Of a stretch of DNA of 64,000 nucleotides, positions 1 through 8,194 are shown piece after piece. Each line of letters opens with the position of its first letter. The stretch's first letter is position 1. The notes below the pieces were generated by a model. The model had not been told where the DNA came from. It saw only the letters and a program-made list of their open reading frames with translations, and did not search any database. Source of the DNA: Cellulophaga sp. F20128 (lineage in GTDB: Bacteria > Bacteroidota > Bacteroidia > Flavobacteriales > Flavobacteriaceae); assembly GCF_023015805.1 (NCBI RefSeq), contig NZ_JALKBA010000001.1:1-64000 (forward strand), in the 5' to 3' direction. Made by a program: the position numbers and the translations under genes.

Positions 1-630
1 TTCTTCAAATTGCATTTGAATTCATCACAAGACGGATTATTTTTAACGAAACCTCACTTCAAGTTTTACGCTCTGTTTTTGTAGGTCGTTTTTTTATCCT
101 CGCTTAAAAAGTGGAAAGCACCAATATGTCTCCCGACCATCCGGGGCGAGTGAAATTCTACTTTCAGAATTTTGTATCGAGAACCTTTTGAACACATTGA
201 CTTCATAATACTAATTATTTTACCACTACTGCTCCAAAATAATTCACTCGAAGTGACAGTTGAACTATAATTTGAAATCGTACAAAGTAGTCAGTTCGAG
301 TGTTTTTTGTGTAATGAAATGAAACAAAAAATGTATCGAGAACCTTTTGAACACATTGACTTCTCGATACTAAATATTTTACCACTACTGCTCCAAAATA
401 ATTCACTCGAAGTGACAGTTGAACTATAAATTAAATTAGTATAAAGTAGTCAGTTCGAGTGTTTTTTGTGGAATAAAATGAAACGAAAAATGTATCTAGA
501 ACCTATTGAAACTAAAAACTTCTTAAAATTCTCCTATGAAAATGGGAAGCAACCGCGGTTATATGTTGGTTGTTGGTTAAAAATTAATGCAAATGTTTAG
601 TCCTTCAACTTCTTACTTTGTACTAAAAAC
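1..630. other. Gene-free stretch at the window start
   Basis: No convincing coding region was found in these 630 bases. Short open frames here contain repeat sequence and have no family-like composition. The first 172 bases show no recognisable gene end or RNA. The middle is filled by the tandem repeat described separately, and 525-630 is AT-rich spacer running up to the stop codon of the minus-strand PorP/SprF-like gene. Confidence 0.6.
173..524. repeat. 159-bp tandem direct repeat, two full copies plus a partial third
   Basis: Units begin at 173, 332 and 491, so the period is exactly 159 bp. The first two copies are nearly identical and the third decays after about 35 bases. Each unit starts with a TGTATCGAGAACC-like block and contains CACTCGAA (245-252; 404-411) facing TTCGAGTG (295-302; 454-461), which can form an inverted repeat. 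In copy 2 a second perfect 10-bp inverted repeat, GTATCGAGAA at 333-342 and TTCTCGATAC at 361-370, encloses 18 bases; in copy 1 its right arm is degenerate. The CAGTTCGAGTG / TCGAGAAC words resemble dispersed intergenic palindromes of flavobacterial genomes, as I recall them. No protein is implied. Confidence 0.85.
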
Positions 631-1656
631 TTAATAATTAACGGCAGGACATTTACAATCGTACTTATTTTCAGAAACCTGTCCGAAATTATACCCTAAG
701 GTAATTTGATGAAAGCCACCATTGTCAAATCGGATATCTCCCATTTGATACGAATAATTGTAGGAGACTAAAAAGTTATTGTAATTAACCCCAACAATAG
801 GAGTTACCAATTGCAAGCGTTGTTCTTTAACTCCTCCACTGTTGTTTTGATACAAAGCGCCATCAAAACTACGTCTGTAAGAGATCCCGCCCCAAACGGT
901 ACCAAAATCCATTTTTTTATACACCTTGGCATTCATATCTATGGTTTTTTCCTTGGTAAAATCGGTCATCTGCAACATAACGGAAGGCTCTAACAGCCAA
1001 TCGCTTTTACCAAAAACATACCCAACAGAAATCAAATAGCGCCTTAGGTTGTCTACCACAGCTACATTGGCTTGGTCTTGCCTGTTTTGATAGTATACAT
1101 TACGCTTGCTATTTAAAACATTTAAAACAGTGGCGTGTGCGTATAGTTCCATAAAATTATAGGAAACTCCTAAATCCATATTGTAGTAGGAAGAACTGAT
1201 ATTTCCTCCGGTAACAATAGGATCTGGTATTACTGAGTTAAATTCGCTCTCATCCAAATTACTTTGCATTAAACCGGCACTTAACCCAAAAGAGATTTGA
1301 TTTAAATTTCTTAAATCTCTAGAAAATCGCAGGTGATGTGCATAGGTTAATTTTAATCCTGTTTGCGAATGATAGCCATTGGCATCATTGAAAATAATAG
1401 CTCCTACCCCACTTTTTTCGTTCACTCTATAGTGTGCATTTATGGTTTGGAGGTTGGGTGCATCTTCTACATCAAACCATTGTTTTCGGATGGTGGCCCG
1501 TATTTTACCCCCTTCACCTATTCCAGCCATTGATGGATGCACTAAATAGTAATTATCCGATAAATAATCAAAATAAACAGGGATTCCCTCTTGTGCGGCT
1601 ACCGTACTATTACCGAATAGCAAAAGAGAGAATAAGGCGAATACAAATTGTTTCAT
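631..1656 (-). CDS. PorP/SprF-like type IX secretion-associated outer membrane protein
   Basis: The 341-residue protein starts with a signal peptide (hydrophobic residues about 4-17, ending TVAAQ) followed by the HPSMAG-type opening of the PorP/SprF family, where mature proteins start near an NPA/HPS-A-G motif. The remainder alternates hydrophobic and polar residues with many aromatics, as expected of an outer membrane beta-barrel, and ends in a Cys-rich tail (CDCKCP). Relatives are accessory type IX secretion proteins that help deliver or anchor large adhesins such as SprB. No adhesin partner is next to it, so the substrate is unknown. A good promoter lies just upstream. The family call is secure; the specific role is inferred. 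Confidence 0.85.
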   Translation of the reverse strand: MKQFVFALFSLLLFGNSTVAAQEGIPVYFDYLSDNYYLVHPSMAGIGEGGKIRATIRKQWFDVEDAPNLQTINAHYRVNEKSGVGAIIFNDANGYHSQTGLKLTYAHHLRFSRDLRNLNQISFGLSAGLMQSNLDESEFNSVIPDPIVTGGNISSSYYNMDLGVSYNFMELYAHATVLNVLNSKRNVYYQNRQDQANVAVVDNLRRYLISVGYVFGKSDWLLEPSVMLQMTDFTKEKTIDMNAKVYKKMDFGTVWGGISYRRSFDGALYQNNSGGVKEQRLQLVTPIVGVNYNNFLVSYNYSYQMGDIRFDNGGFHQITLGYNFGQVSENKYDCKCPAVNY

Positions 1657-1675
1657 AAAATAGGGCTCAAAGTAT

Positions 1676-1706
1676 CAAATATATAGTAAAACGTTTATAA
1701 CCACAA
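1676..1706 (-). promoter_or_regulatory. Promoter of the PorP/SprF-like gene
   Basis: On the minus strand TTG (1704-1706) is followed after 20 bases by TATATTTG (1676-1683), matching the Bacteroidota TTG-N17-23-TAnnTTTG consensus. Transcription would start about 13 bases before the ATG at 1656. Confidence 0.7.
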
Positions 1707-1743
1707 TATTATTATCTATGGATGGTATGATTGATTTTGTTTG

Positions 1744-1751
1744 TACTTTTG
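1744..1751 (+). promoter_or_regulatory. Promoter -7 element of the Nfu-type gene
   Basis: TACTTTTG matches TAnnTTTG and lies 17 bases before the ATG at 1769. It sits inside the 5' extension that a start at 1718 would give, which is the main reason to choose 1769. I see no clear -33 TTG at the right distance. Confidence 0.55.
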
Positions 1752-1768
1752 TAAAAATTACTTTTAAG

Positions 1769-2671
1769 ATGAAAGAACACAACATAACGACGTATACAAC
1801 GACAAATCCGGCCATATTAAAGTTTGAAACAAATCACTTTATAACTAAAAATAATAGTTATGAATACAAGAATATTGATGACGCTAAAAACTCTCCTTTG
1901 GCGCAGCAATTATTTTATTTACCCTTTATTAAAACGGTTTACATTTCGGGTAATTTTATTGCCCTAGAGCGCTTTGATATTGTAGCTTGGGATGATGTGC
2001 GCGAAGAAGTTGCACAGCAATTGGTAGAGTATTTAAATAGTGGTGAAGCGGTTGTTCATGAAGAGTCTGATCCACAAAGTGTACCTGCAACCGTCTATGC
2101 AGAAAACACTCCAAATCCTGCAGCAATGCGATTTGTAGCCAACAAACTAATTGTTCCTACTATTTTTGAGTTTAAAAATAGTGAGGAAGCCAAAGATTCT
2201 GAATTGGCAACTGCATTGTTTGCCTTTCCTTTTGTAAAAGAAGTTTTCTTAGATGAAAATTATGTTTCTATAACAAAGACAGAAGCGGCAGATTGGAATG
2301 AAATTACCATTGAAATTAGGGAACGCATTCAAAATTTCTTACTGGAAGGCAAAGAAGTGGTTTCTGCCAATAGCATTGCCAAACAAAAAGAAGAAGCTCC
2401 TACTAGTCAATCGAAAAGTAAAAACTTAGATGATATTTCTAATGAAATTATCGATATTTTAGAAGAATATGTAAAACCCGCAGTTGCCAGTGATGGAGGT
2501 AATATTCTATTCCAATCTTACGAAGTGGACACCAAAATAGTAAACGTGGTCTTACAAGGTGCATGTAGTGGCTGTCCGTCTTCTACTTTTACCCTTAAAA
2601 ACGGGATAGAAAACATGCTTAAAAACATGATGGGCGACAAAATAAGTGAGGTTGTAGCCGTAAACGGTTAG
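1769..2671 (+). CDS. Nfu/NifU-like Fe-S scaffold with duplicated N-domain
   Basis: The protein has 300 residues from the ATG at 1769. Two successive Nfu N-terminal domains (about residues 5-95 and 108-198) are recognisable by parallel NPA..FE/RF openings and FxFPFVKxVF-like strands. A Lys/Glu/Ser-rich linker leads to a C-terminal NifU domain (about 222-300) with the CSGC motif (Cys266, Cys269) that binds a bridging Fe-S cluster at a dimer interface. The protein would hold and pass clusters to apo-enzymes in the cytosol. Doubling of the N-domain is unusual compared with the common one-N, one-C layout. An in-frame ATG at 1718 exists, but a promoter element lies between it and 1769. Confidence 0.88.
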   Translation: MKEHNITTYTTTNPAILKFETNHFITKNNSYEYKNIDDAKNSPLAQQLFYLPFIKTVYISGNFIALERFDIVAWDDVREEVAQQLVEYLNSGEAVVHEESDPQSVPATVYAENTPNPAAMRFVANKLIVPTIFEFKNSEEAKDSELATALFAFPFVKEVFLDENYVSITKTEAADWNEITIEIRERIQNFLLEGKEVVSANSIAKQKEEAPTSQSKSKNLDDISNEIIDILEEYVKPAVASDGGNILFQSYEVDTKIVNVVLQGACSGCPSSTFTLKNGIENMLKNMMGDKISEVVAVNG

Positions 2672-2732
2672 TCTTCATTTTATACTTCAATTATATTTCA
2701 TTATATTTAAGGAAATATAAACCCTATTAGTT

Positions 2733-2933
2733 ATGGCTATTTTAAAAGTAATTGAAGTATTGTCTAACTCAGACAAAAGTTGGGAAGACGCAACAAAAAA
2801 AGCAGTGGTACAGGCATCTAAGTCGGTCAAAAACATTAAATCTGTCTATGTAAAAGAGCAAAGTGCGATTGTAAAAGACGGCGAAGTATCAGAATTCAGG
2901 GTGAATGTTAAAATCACCTTTGAAGTAAAATAA
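2733..2933 (+). CDS. Dodecin family flavin-binding protein
   Basis: This 66-residue protein has the length and pattern of dodecin: an N-terminal strand (AILKVIEVLSNS), SWEDA with the Trp that stacks on the flavin, a helix (KKAVVQASKSV), and strands ending FRVNVKITFEVK. Dodecins form dodecameric shells that store or buffer riboflavin, FMN or FAD in the cytosol. It lies 61 bases after the Nfu-type gene on the same strand and is followed by a terminator, so the two may share a transcript. Confidence 0.9.
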   Translation: MAILKVIEVLSNSDKSWEDATKKAVVQASKSVKNIKSVYVKEQSAIVKDGEVSEFRVNVKITFEVK

Positions 2934-2960
2934 TAATTTTATAGTGGAATACTATTCATT

Positions 2961-2986
2961 GGCGTCTTTCTTAAAGGCGCCTTTTT
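2961..2986 (+). terminator. Terminator after dodecin
   Basis: GGCGTCTTT (2961-2969) pairs with AAAGGCGCC (2973-2981) with one G-T wobble around a 3-base loop, followed by five T. It separates dodecin from the DUF255 gene. Confidence 0.8.
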
Positions 2987-2997
2987 CATAAAATACA

Positions 2998-5115
2998 ATG
3001 GCAAAAAATAGCTTTTTAATTACTTTTTTCGCTCTAATTGTCGTGGGGTGCCAAGGTCAAAAGAAACCAGGAATGACACACAAATACACCAATGCCTTAG
3101 TGACAGAAACCAGTCCGTACCTACTGCAACATGCTCACAATCCGGTACACTGGAATCCCTGGAGTCCAGAACTATTGGAGCGGGCACAAAAAGAGGATAA
3201 ACTTTTATTAATAAGCATTGGGTATGCCGCTTGCCATTGGTGCCATGTCATGGAAAAAGAGTGCTTTGAAGACGAAGAGGTTGCCGCCATGATGAATGAA
3301 AAATTTATCAACATTAAAATAGACCGCGAAGAACGCCCGGATATAGACCATATTTATATGGATGCCTTGCAAATGATGACGGGTAGTGGTGGTTGGCCGC
3401 TAAACATTGTTGCACTCCCCAATGGAAAACCTTTTTGGGGCGCTACTTATGTAGAAAAAGACAAGTGGATAAAATCCTTAACCGAACTCTCTAATCTGTA
3501 CCTAAAGGACAAGTCCAAAATAACGGAATATGCAGACAAACTAGCAGAAGGTATAAAATCTGTAAATTTAGTAGAGACCAAAGCGGAAGCCACAAGTTAC
3601 AGTATGCAACAATTGGATGCGGCAGTAAAAAATTGGTCACAGCATTTTGACACTACTTTAGGTGGAAACAAACAAGCTCCAAAATTCATGATGCCCGCCA
3701 ACTACAACTTTCTGTTGCATTATGGTACTGCAACAGAAGATGCTGCTATTTTAGAGTACACCAACACCAGTTTAACGAAAATGGCTTACGGAGGCGTTTA
3801 TGATCACGTACGAGGTGGATTTTCAAGATATGCCACAGACACCAAATGGCATATTCCTCATTTTGAAAAAATGTTGTACGACAACGGACAGTTAACCAGC
3901 TTATACGCCCAAGCTTATGCGGCCACAAACAATCCGCTGTATAAGAAAGTCGTTCAGGAAACCATTGCTTTTACCACAAGGGAGTTAATGAACAAAGAAT
4001 ATGCTTTTTATTCCTCCCTAGACGCAGATTCCTATACAGAAAAAGGAACACTAGAAGAAGGTGCCTATTATGTTTGGAAAAAAGAAAAACTACAAGCCTT
4101 ACTAGCAGACCGCTTCGAAATTTTTAAAGACTATTACAATATTAGCAATTACGGACTTTGGGAACATCAAAACTATGTGCTTATACGCAACAAATCGGAT
4201 AGCGAAGTCGCCCAAAAACACAAGATAACACAGCAGCAGCTAACAACTACCTTAGAAGAATGCAAAGCGATCTTAAAAGAGGAGCAAACCAATAGGAAGA
4301 GACCCAGGCTAGACGATAAAATCCTTACTTCTTGGAACGGATTAATGTTAAAGGGTTTAATTGATGCCTACACCTATTTGGGGGATGAAGAATACCTAAA
4401 TATCGCATTAAAAAATGCCGCATTCCTAAAAACCAAAATGATTAAAAAAGACCATAGTATTTATAGAAATCATAAAAATGGCAAGAGCAATATCAATGGT
4501 TTTCTAGAAGATTACGCCACTGTAATTGAAGCGTACATCGCCTTATACCAAGTAACCTTTGATGAATCGTGGTTACAAATCGCCAAAGACCTCAACGATT
4601 ATTGCCTAAACAATTTCTACGACAGCAGCAATGGCATGTTTTACTTTACATCTCAAGAGGATACCTTTGTCATTAGAAGAACTGTAGAGACAACAGACAA
4701 TGTAATCCCGGCATCAAACTCTATCATGGCTAAAAACCTTTTTGTACTCTCTAAATATTTTCCCAATGAAAATTATGCACAGAAAGCATCTCATATGGTA
4801 AAGAACGTACAACAGCATTTTCATGAAAATGGGGGCAGTTATGCAAATTGGTTGCAATTGGCATTACAGCAAGATTTGCCGTTTTACGAGATTGCTATAG
4901 TTGGCAAAGATTACCGTAAAAAGGCAAAAGAGTTACACGCGTCTTATACGCCCAATGCCATCTTAGCAGGCACAGCAAAAACTAGCAAATTAGAGCTGCT
5001 ACAAGGCCGGCATGATCCTAACAACACCCTTATATATGTATGTCAACACGGAAGTTGCAAATTACCACAGACGGAGGCCACTGCCGCCTTACAGCAACTG
5101 ACATATACAGACTAA
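2998..5115 (+). CDS. DUF255 thioredoxin-domain protein (YyaL/SSP411-like), putative lipoprotein
   Basis: The 705-residue protein carries an N-terminal thioredoxin-like DUF255 domain (about residues 28-190) with the hallmark NPVHW and the CHWCHVM motif, including a CxxC pair. A long alpha-helical region of six-hairpin-glycosidase type follows, with motifs such as PKFMMP, HFEKMLYDNGQ and ILTSWNGLM. Length fits the family. The first 25 residues add a hydrophobic stretch ending VVGC, a lipobox with Cys18, suggesting export and lipid anchoring, whereas many family members begin near the internal MTHKYTN and look cytosolic. If translation began at Met26 (3073) the protein would be cytosolic. The biochemical function of the family is not settled. 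It stands alone between terminator 2961-2986 and mscS. Confidence 0.85.
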   Translation: MAKNSFLITFFALIVVGCQGQKKPGMTHKYTNALVTETSPYLLQHAHNPVHWNPWSPELLERAQKEDKLLLISIGYAACHWCHVMEKECFEDEEVAAMMNEKFINIKIDREERPDIDHIYMDALQMMTGSGGWPLNIVALPNGKPFWGATYVEKDKWIKSLTELSNLYLKDKSKITEYADKLAEGIKSVNLVETKAEATSYSMQQLDAAVKNWSQHFDTTLGGNKQAPKFMMPANYNFLLHYGTATEDAAILEYTNTSLTKMAYGGVYDHVRGGFSRYATDTKWHIPHFEKMLYDNGQLTSLYAQAYAATNNPLYKKVVQETIAFTTRELMNKEYAFYSSLDADSYTEKGTLEEGAYYVWKKEKLQALLADRFEIFKDYYNISNYGLWEHQNYVLIRNKSDSEVAQKHKITQQQLTTTLEECKAILKEEQTNRKRPRLDDKILTSWNGLMLKGLIDAYTYLGDEEYLNIALKNAAFLKTKMIKKDHSIYRNHKNGKSNINGFLEDYATVIEAYIALYQVTFDESWLQIAKDLNDYCLNNFYDSSNGMFYFTSQEDTFVIRRTVETTDNVIPASNSIMAKNLFVLSKYFPNENYAQKASHMVKNVQQHFHENGGSYANWLQLALQQDLPFYEIAIVGKDYRKKAKELHASYTPNAILAGTAKTSKLELLQGRHDPNNTLIYVCQHGSCKLPQTEATAALQQLTYTD

Positions 5116-5191
5116 AAGTTTTAAAAATAATGTTAAAGCCTGTGCAAAAGAGTTTAAAAATTCTTTGCTTTGCAGTCTTAAAAAAATAAAT

Positions 5192-6019
5192 ATGATGGAT
5201 AAGTTGATGGATTACGAAGAGCATGCGCAAAAGTTTATCGATAAATTTTGGGAGGTATTACCCAATCTTATTGTTGCCATAATCATTTTAATTGTTGGCC
5301 TTTGGGTAAGTAAATTCGTGAACCGTATAGTGCGTAAATTTTTTGAGGCGAAAGACTACGATCCTACCTTAGAAACTTTCTTACAAAGCTTTATCAAAGC
5401 AGCATTAAAGGTTATTGTATTTGTCTTGGTAATTACCCAATTAGGAGTGCAATCATCTTCGTTAGTCGCTATAATCGGTGCTGCCGGTTTAGCTGTTGGT
5501 TTGGCCTTACAAGGATCCCTCGCCAATTTTGCCGGCGGTGTTTTAATTTTATTGTTTAAACCCTTTAAAGTGGGCGACTTTATTTCAGCCCAAGGTGTAG
5601 ACGGAACTGTAAAAGAGATCTCAATATTTACGACAAAACTAAATACCTTTGGCAATCAAATTGCAATTATCCCCAACGGACAATTATCAAACAACAATAT
5701 TGTAAACTACAACGTAGAAAGCACCCGAAGAGATAAGATTACAGTAGGAATTGGTTATACTTCTAATATTAAATTAGCAAAAGAAATTCTATTGCTAATT
5801 TGTTCCGAAAAAGAGATCATCCTCAAGGAGCCTATGCCCGAAGTTTATGTAGATGAATTAGCAGACAGCTCCGTAAACCTTTCCTTGCGATTTTGGGCTA
5901 ATAATGCAGATTTCTGGGCAGCTCATTTTTATGTTTTGGAAGAAATTAAACACAGGTTCGACGATAACGATATTGAAATTCCGTTTCCGCAACGTGTGGT
6001 ACAAAATGCACTTAAGTAA
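5192..6019 (+). CDS. Small-conductance mechanosensitive channel (MscS family)
   Basis: The protein has 275 residues from the ATG at 5192 (5195 is also possible). Transmembrane helices lie near residues 25-45 and 62-83. The pore-lining TM3 around 85-118 has the Gly/Ala-rich GAAGLAVGLALQGSLANFAGG signature, followed by the MscS beta domain (FKVGDFI, then IPNGQLSNNNIVNY) and a mixed alpha/beta cytoplasmic vestibule. It would release solutes upon hypo-osmotic shock. In-frame codons back to a TTG at 5165 add only nine residues with no family resemblance, so they are excluded. It is a stand-alone gene closed by a strong terminator. Confidence 0.93.
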   Translation: MMDKLMDYEEHAQKFIDKFWEVLPNLIVAIIILIVGLWVSKFVNRIVRKFFEAKDYDPTLETFLQSFIKAALKVIVFVLVITQLGVQSSSLVAIIGAAGLAVGLALQGSLANFAGGVLILLFKPFKVGDFISAQGVDGTVKEISIFTTKLNTFGNQIAIIPNGQLSNNNIVNYNVESTRRDKITVGIGYTSNIKLAKEILLLICSEKEIILKEPMPEVYVDELADSSVNLSLRFWANNADFWAAHFYVLEEIKHRFDDNDIEIPFPQRVVQNALK

Positions 6020-6040
6020 TACAAAATAAAACACTGTCAC

Positions 6041-6080
6041 TAGCCTCATTTAAGATACATTTAAATGAGGCTATTTTTTT
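6041..6080 (+). terminator. Terminator of the mscS-like gene
   Basis: A perfect 13-bp stem, TAGCCTCATTTAA (6041-6053) with its complement at 6061-6073, and a 7-base loop are followed by seven T. The last three stem bases are the complement of the tsaB stop codon and the T run encodes the final two lysines of TsaB, so terminator and opposing gene end overlap. Confidence 0.9.
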
Positions 6081-6754
6081 GATTTTGGTTTTTGCACCAT
6101 AAAATCTTTTAAATAATAGGGCTCAAAATAGGCCACATCTTCAAAGGCAGACGCCTCAAAACTGCGGTGCGATAACGAACACATTTCTTTGGCAGATGGA
6201 ACGGCATCTACCAGAAACTTCAAAACATCATTACGCAAAGTGTCTTTTATCTTTTGTGCCCCAGACCCAATAACATATATGGTTTTATAGCTGTCTAGGA
6301 TATCTTGGTACGAAGTTTCATCTATTATTTTGGCCTCTGTTTCTTGTATCTGATTAAAATCAGCATCAAACACGGCAGAATACACCTCCATACGCCTTGC
6401 GTCTAAAACTGAGACTACAACTTCACTTTTACCCAAAGTGAGCTGATGCGCCATACTAGACAGTGTAGGGACCGCAATTAAAGGGATGTCTAACGAAAAG
6501 CACAAACCCTTAGCTGCAGAAACACCAATGCGCAAACCCGTATAAGAACCTGGGCCCTTACTAACCGCTATAGCGTTTAGGTCTGATATTACCACCCCAG
6601 CAGTTTCCAAAACCTCAACAATAAAAAGGTGCAACTGCTCTGCATGTGAATAGCCTGCGCTATCAAACTCCTTTAAGGATAGTAGCTTACCATTCTTTGC
6701 CACACTTACAGAACAATTGGTGGTTGCCGTCTCTATATTTAAAATCAATGCCAT
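6071..6754 (-). CDS. tsaB: tRNA threonylcarbamoyladenosine biosynthesis protein TsaB
   Basis: The 227-residue protein has the ASKHA-type start ALILNIETATTNCSV and the KGPGSYTGLRIG and AKGLC motifs typical of TsaB. TsaB is the catalytically inactive partner of TsaD in the TsaBDE complex that puts threonylcarbamoyl on A37 of ANN-decoding tRNAs. The reading frame is open for 13 more codons upstream to 6793, but that start lies inside the terminator of the preceding operon and upstream of a TATCTTTG promoter element, so the ATG at 6754 is chosen. The ATG is only 7 bases from that element, so the mRNA is probably leaderless. Confidence 0.95.
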   Translation of the reverse strand: MALILNIETATTNCSVSVAKNGKLLSLKEFDSAGYSHAEQLHLFIVEVLETAGVVISDLNAIAVSKGPGSYTGLRIGVSAAKGLCFSLDIPLIAVPTLSSMAHQLTLGKSEVVVSVLDARRMEVYSAVFDADFNQIQETEAKIIDETSYQDILDSYKTIYVIGSGAQKIKDTLRNDVLKFLVDAVPSAKEMCSLSHRSFEASAFEDVAYFEPYYLKDFMVQKPKSKK

Positions 6755-6761
6755 AGGTTTG

Positions 6762-6769
6762 CAAAGATA
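6762..6769 (-). promoter_or_regulatory. Promoter -7 element of tsaB, leaderless spacing
   Basis: TATCTTTG matches TAnnTTTG and is followed after exactly 7 bases by the ATG (6754). The -33 region would fall in the terminator hairpin of the preceding operon. Confidence 0.7.
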
Positions 6770-6781
6770 AGTCTTAAACTG

Positions 6782-6817
6782 AAAAAAGTCCATTAAGAGT
6801 AATTCTTAATGGACTTT
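6782..6817 (-). terminator. Terminator of the exporter operon (after TolC-like gene)
   Basis: A perfect 14-bp stem, 6785-6798 with 6804-6817, has a 5-base loop. On the minus strand it ends in six T (6787-6782). It lies 19 bases past the TolC-like stop codon. Confidence 0.88.
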
Positions 6818-6835
6818 AGGGTACTTTTTTTATGC

Positions 6836-8167
6836 CTATTCTAAGGTGATGGGCAATCCAAAATAGATTTCCAATATTTTAATTCTAAAAATATAATCGT
6901 ATTTGGCACGAATAACATCGATCTCCGCATTGTCTAATCTGCTTTGCGCCTGACTATAATCGAACGCATTCATCAATTCAACATTGTAGCGTTCTTTGGC
7001 AAAATCAAATGCTAGTTTTCTAGCCGCCAAGGTTTTCTGTGCTGCTTCATACGATTTAGCAAAAGACCTCACATCTAAATACGCCTGATTTACATTGGCC
7101 TCTAAAGCCAACTTATCTTGTGTTGCTCTTAATTTGGAGGACTCTAAGTTAATTTTAGACCGCTTAATACCGTTCTTTACACTAAATCCATTAAAGATTG
7201 GTATACTCAAATTCATTCCATAACCAATACCATCATTTTCAGTCAACTGATCCCCAAAATTAGCGCCAGATAATTTACGCACAAAACTAGAGTAACTTGT
7301 GTTGTATCCAATGGATGCGCCTAGCCTAGGATATAAAGCACCTTTTGCTATTTTTACATCCTTTTCTGCGATTTCAATATTTGTTTCCGCTAATTTTATA
7401 TCACTTCTATAAGACAAAGCCTTTCCATAAATTTCATTTGCGGAATAATTAAAAACATCAGAAGGGGGAACTTCATAACTTTCATCGGCAATATCAAAAT
7501 TTTCATAATCCGTAATTTGCAATAACTGTGCTAAAAACAACCGGTTTAAAAGCACGTTATTTTCACCACTTACTTGCTGCTGTTCTAAAGTTGCAATGGT
7601 TGCTTCCAATTCTAGTAAATTCCCTTTAGGAAGTACGCCTGCATCAACCAATTCTTTGGTACGCTCGTACTCTTCATTTGCAATTGTAATTTGTAGTTCA
7701 ATTGCCTTTAAAGCCTCTTTGCTCGATAATACTTGCAAATAAGAGTTGGCCACATTAAGTACAATATCATCTTTCATATCATCCAATTGATACTGACTGG
7801 CAATAGTACTTAGCTTGGCTCGCTGTAGGGTATTTACGTTTCGTAACCCGTCAAAAAGAGTGACTCCCGAAGACACTCCTCCGTTTAGGGAGAAAAATGT
7901 TCCTGATATTCTTTCATTGGTCGTCTGATCAAATCCTGATCCTCTATTCCATGACCCGTTAGAAGAAGCATTTAAACTGGGTAAGAAATTTCCAAAGGCA
8001 TCAGACTCTCCTATTTTGGTATTCTCCAATTGTAATTGCAACTGTGCTATGGTTAAATTGTTTTCCAAAGCATAGGCAACACACTCTTCAATACTCCATT
8101 TTTTTTCTTGAGCGCTAACCAACCCCAAGGCCAATAGAGATAATAGTATAGTTATCTTTAATTTCAT
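6836..8167 (-). CDS. TolC family outer membrane efflux protein
   Basis: The 443-residue protein has a signal peptide (residues 1-19, ending GLVSAQ), the WSIEECVAYALENNL opening of TolC-type proteins, and two internally similar halves of long amphipathic helices alternating with short beta segments. The length is normal. It would form the outer membrane and periplasmic channel of the exporter made by the four genes upstream. It is the last gene of the operon, 27 bases after the adaptor and directly before the terminator. The exported substrate cannot be told from sequence. Confidence 0.92.
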   Translation of the reverse strand: MKLKITILLSLLALGLVSAQEKKWSIEECVAYALENNLTIAQLQLQLENTKIGESDAFGNFLPSLNASSNGSWNRGSGFDQTTNERISGTFFSLNGGVSSGVTLFDGLRNVNTLQRAKLSTIASQYQLDDMKDDIVLNVANSYLQVLSSKEALKAIELQITIANEEYERTKELVDAGVLPKGNLLELEATIATLEQQQVSGENNVLLNRLFLAQLLQITDYENFDIADESYEVPPSDVFNYSANEIYGKALSYRSDIKLAETNIEIAEKDVKIAKGALYPRLGASIGYNTSYSSFVRKLSGANFGDQLTENDGIGYGMNLSIPIFNGFSVKNGIKRSKINLESSKLRATQDKLALEANVNQAYLDVRSFAKSYEAAQKTLAARKLAFDFAKERYNVELMNAFDYSQAQSRLDNAEIDVIRAKYDYIFRIKILEIYFGLPITLE

Positions 8168-8194
8168 AATTATAAATTGATGATTTCTTATCTT

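Noticed and set aside
215-406. 63-residue minus-strand reading frame in the repeat
   Set aside because: It consists of repeat sequence, reads the same motif twice and has no promoter or family resemblance.
173-524. CRISPR-like array
   Set aside because: Units are 159 bp, near-identical throughout and without variable spacers, and no cas gene is present.
6755-6793. Longer TsaB starting at 6793
   Set aside because: The extra codons lie in a terminator and upstream of the promoter element, and the family begins at ALILNIET.
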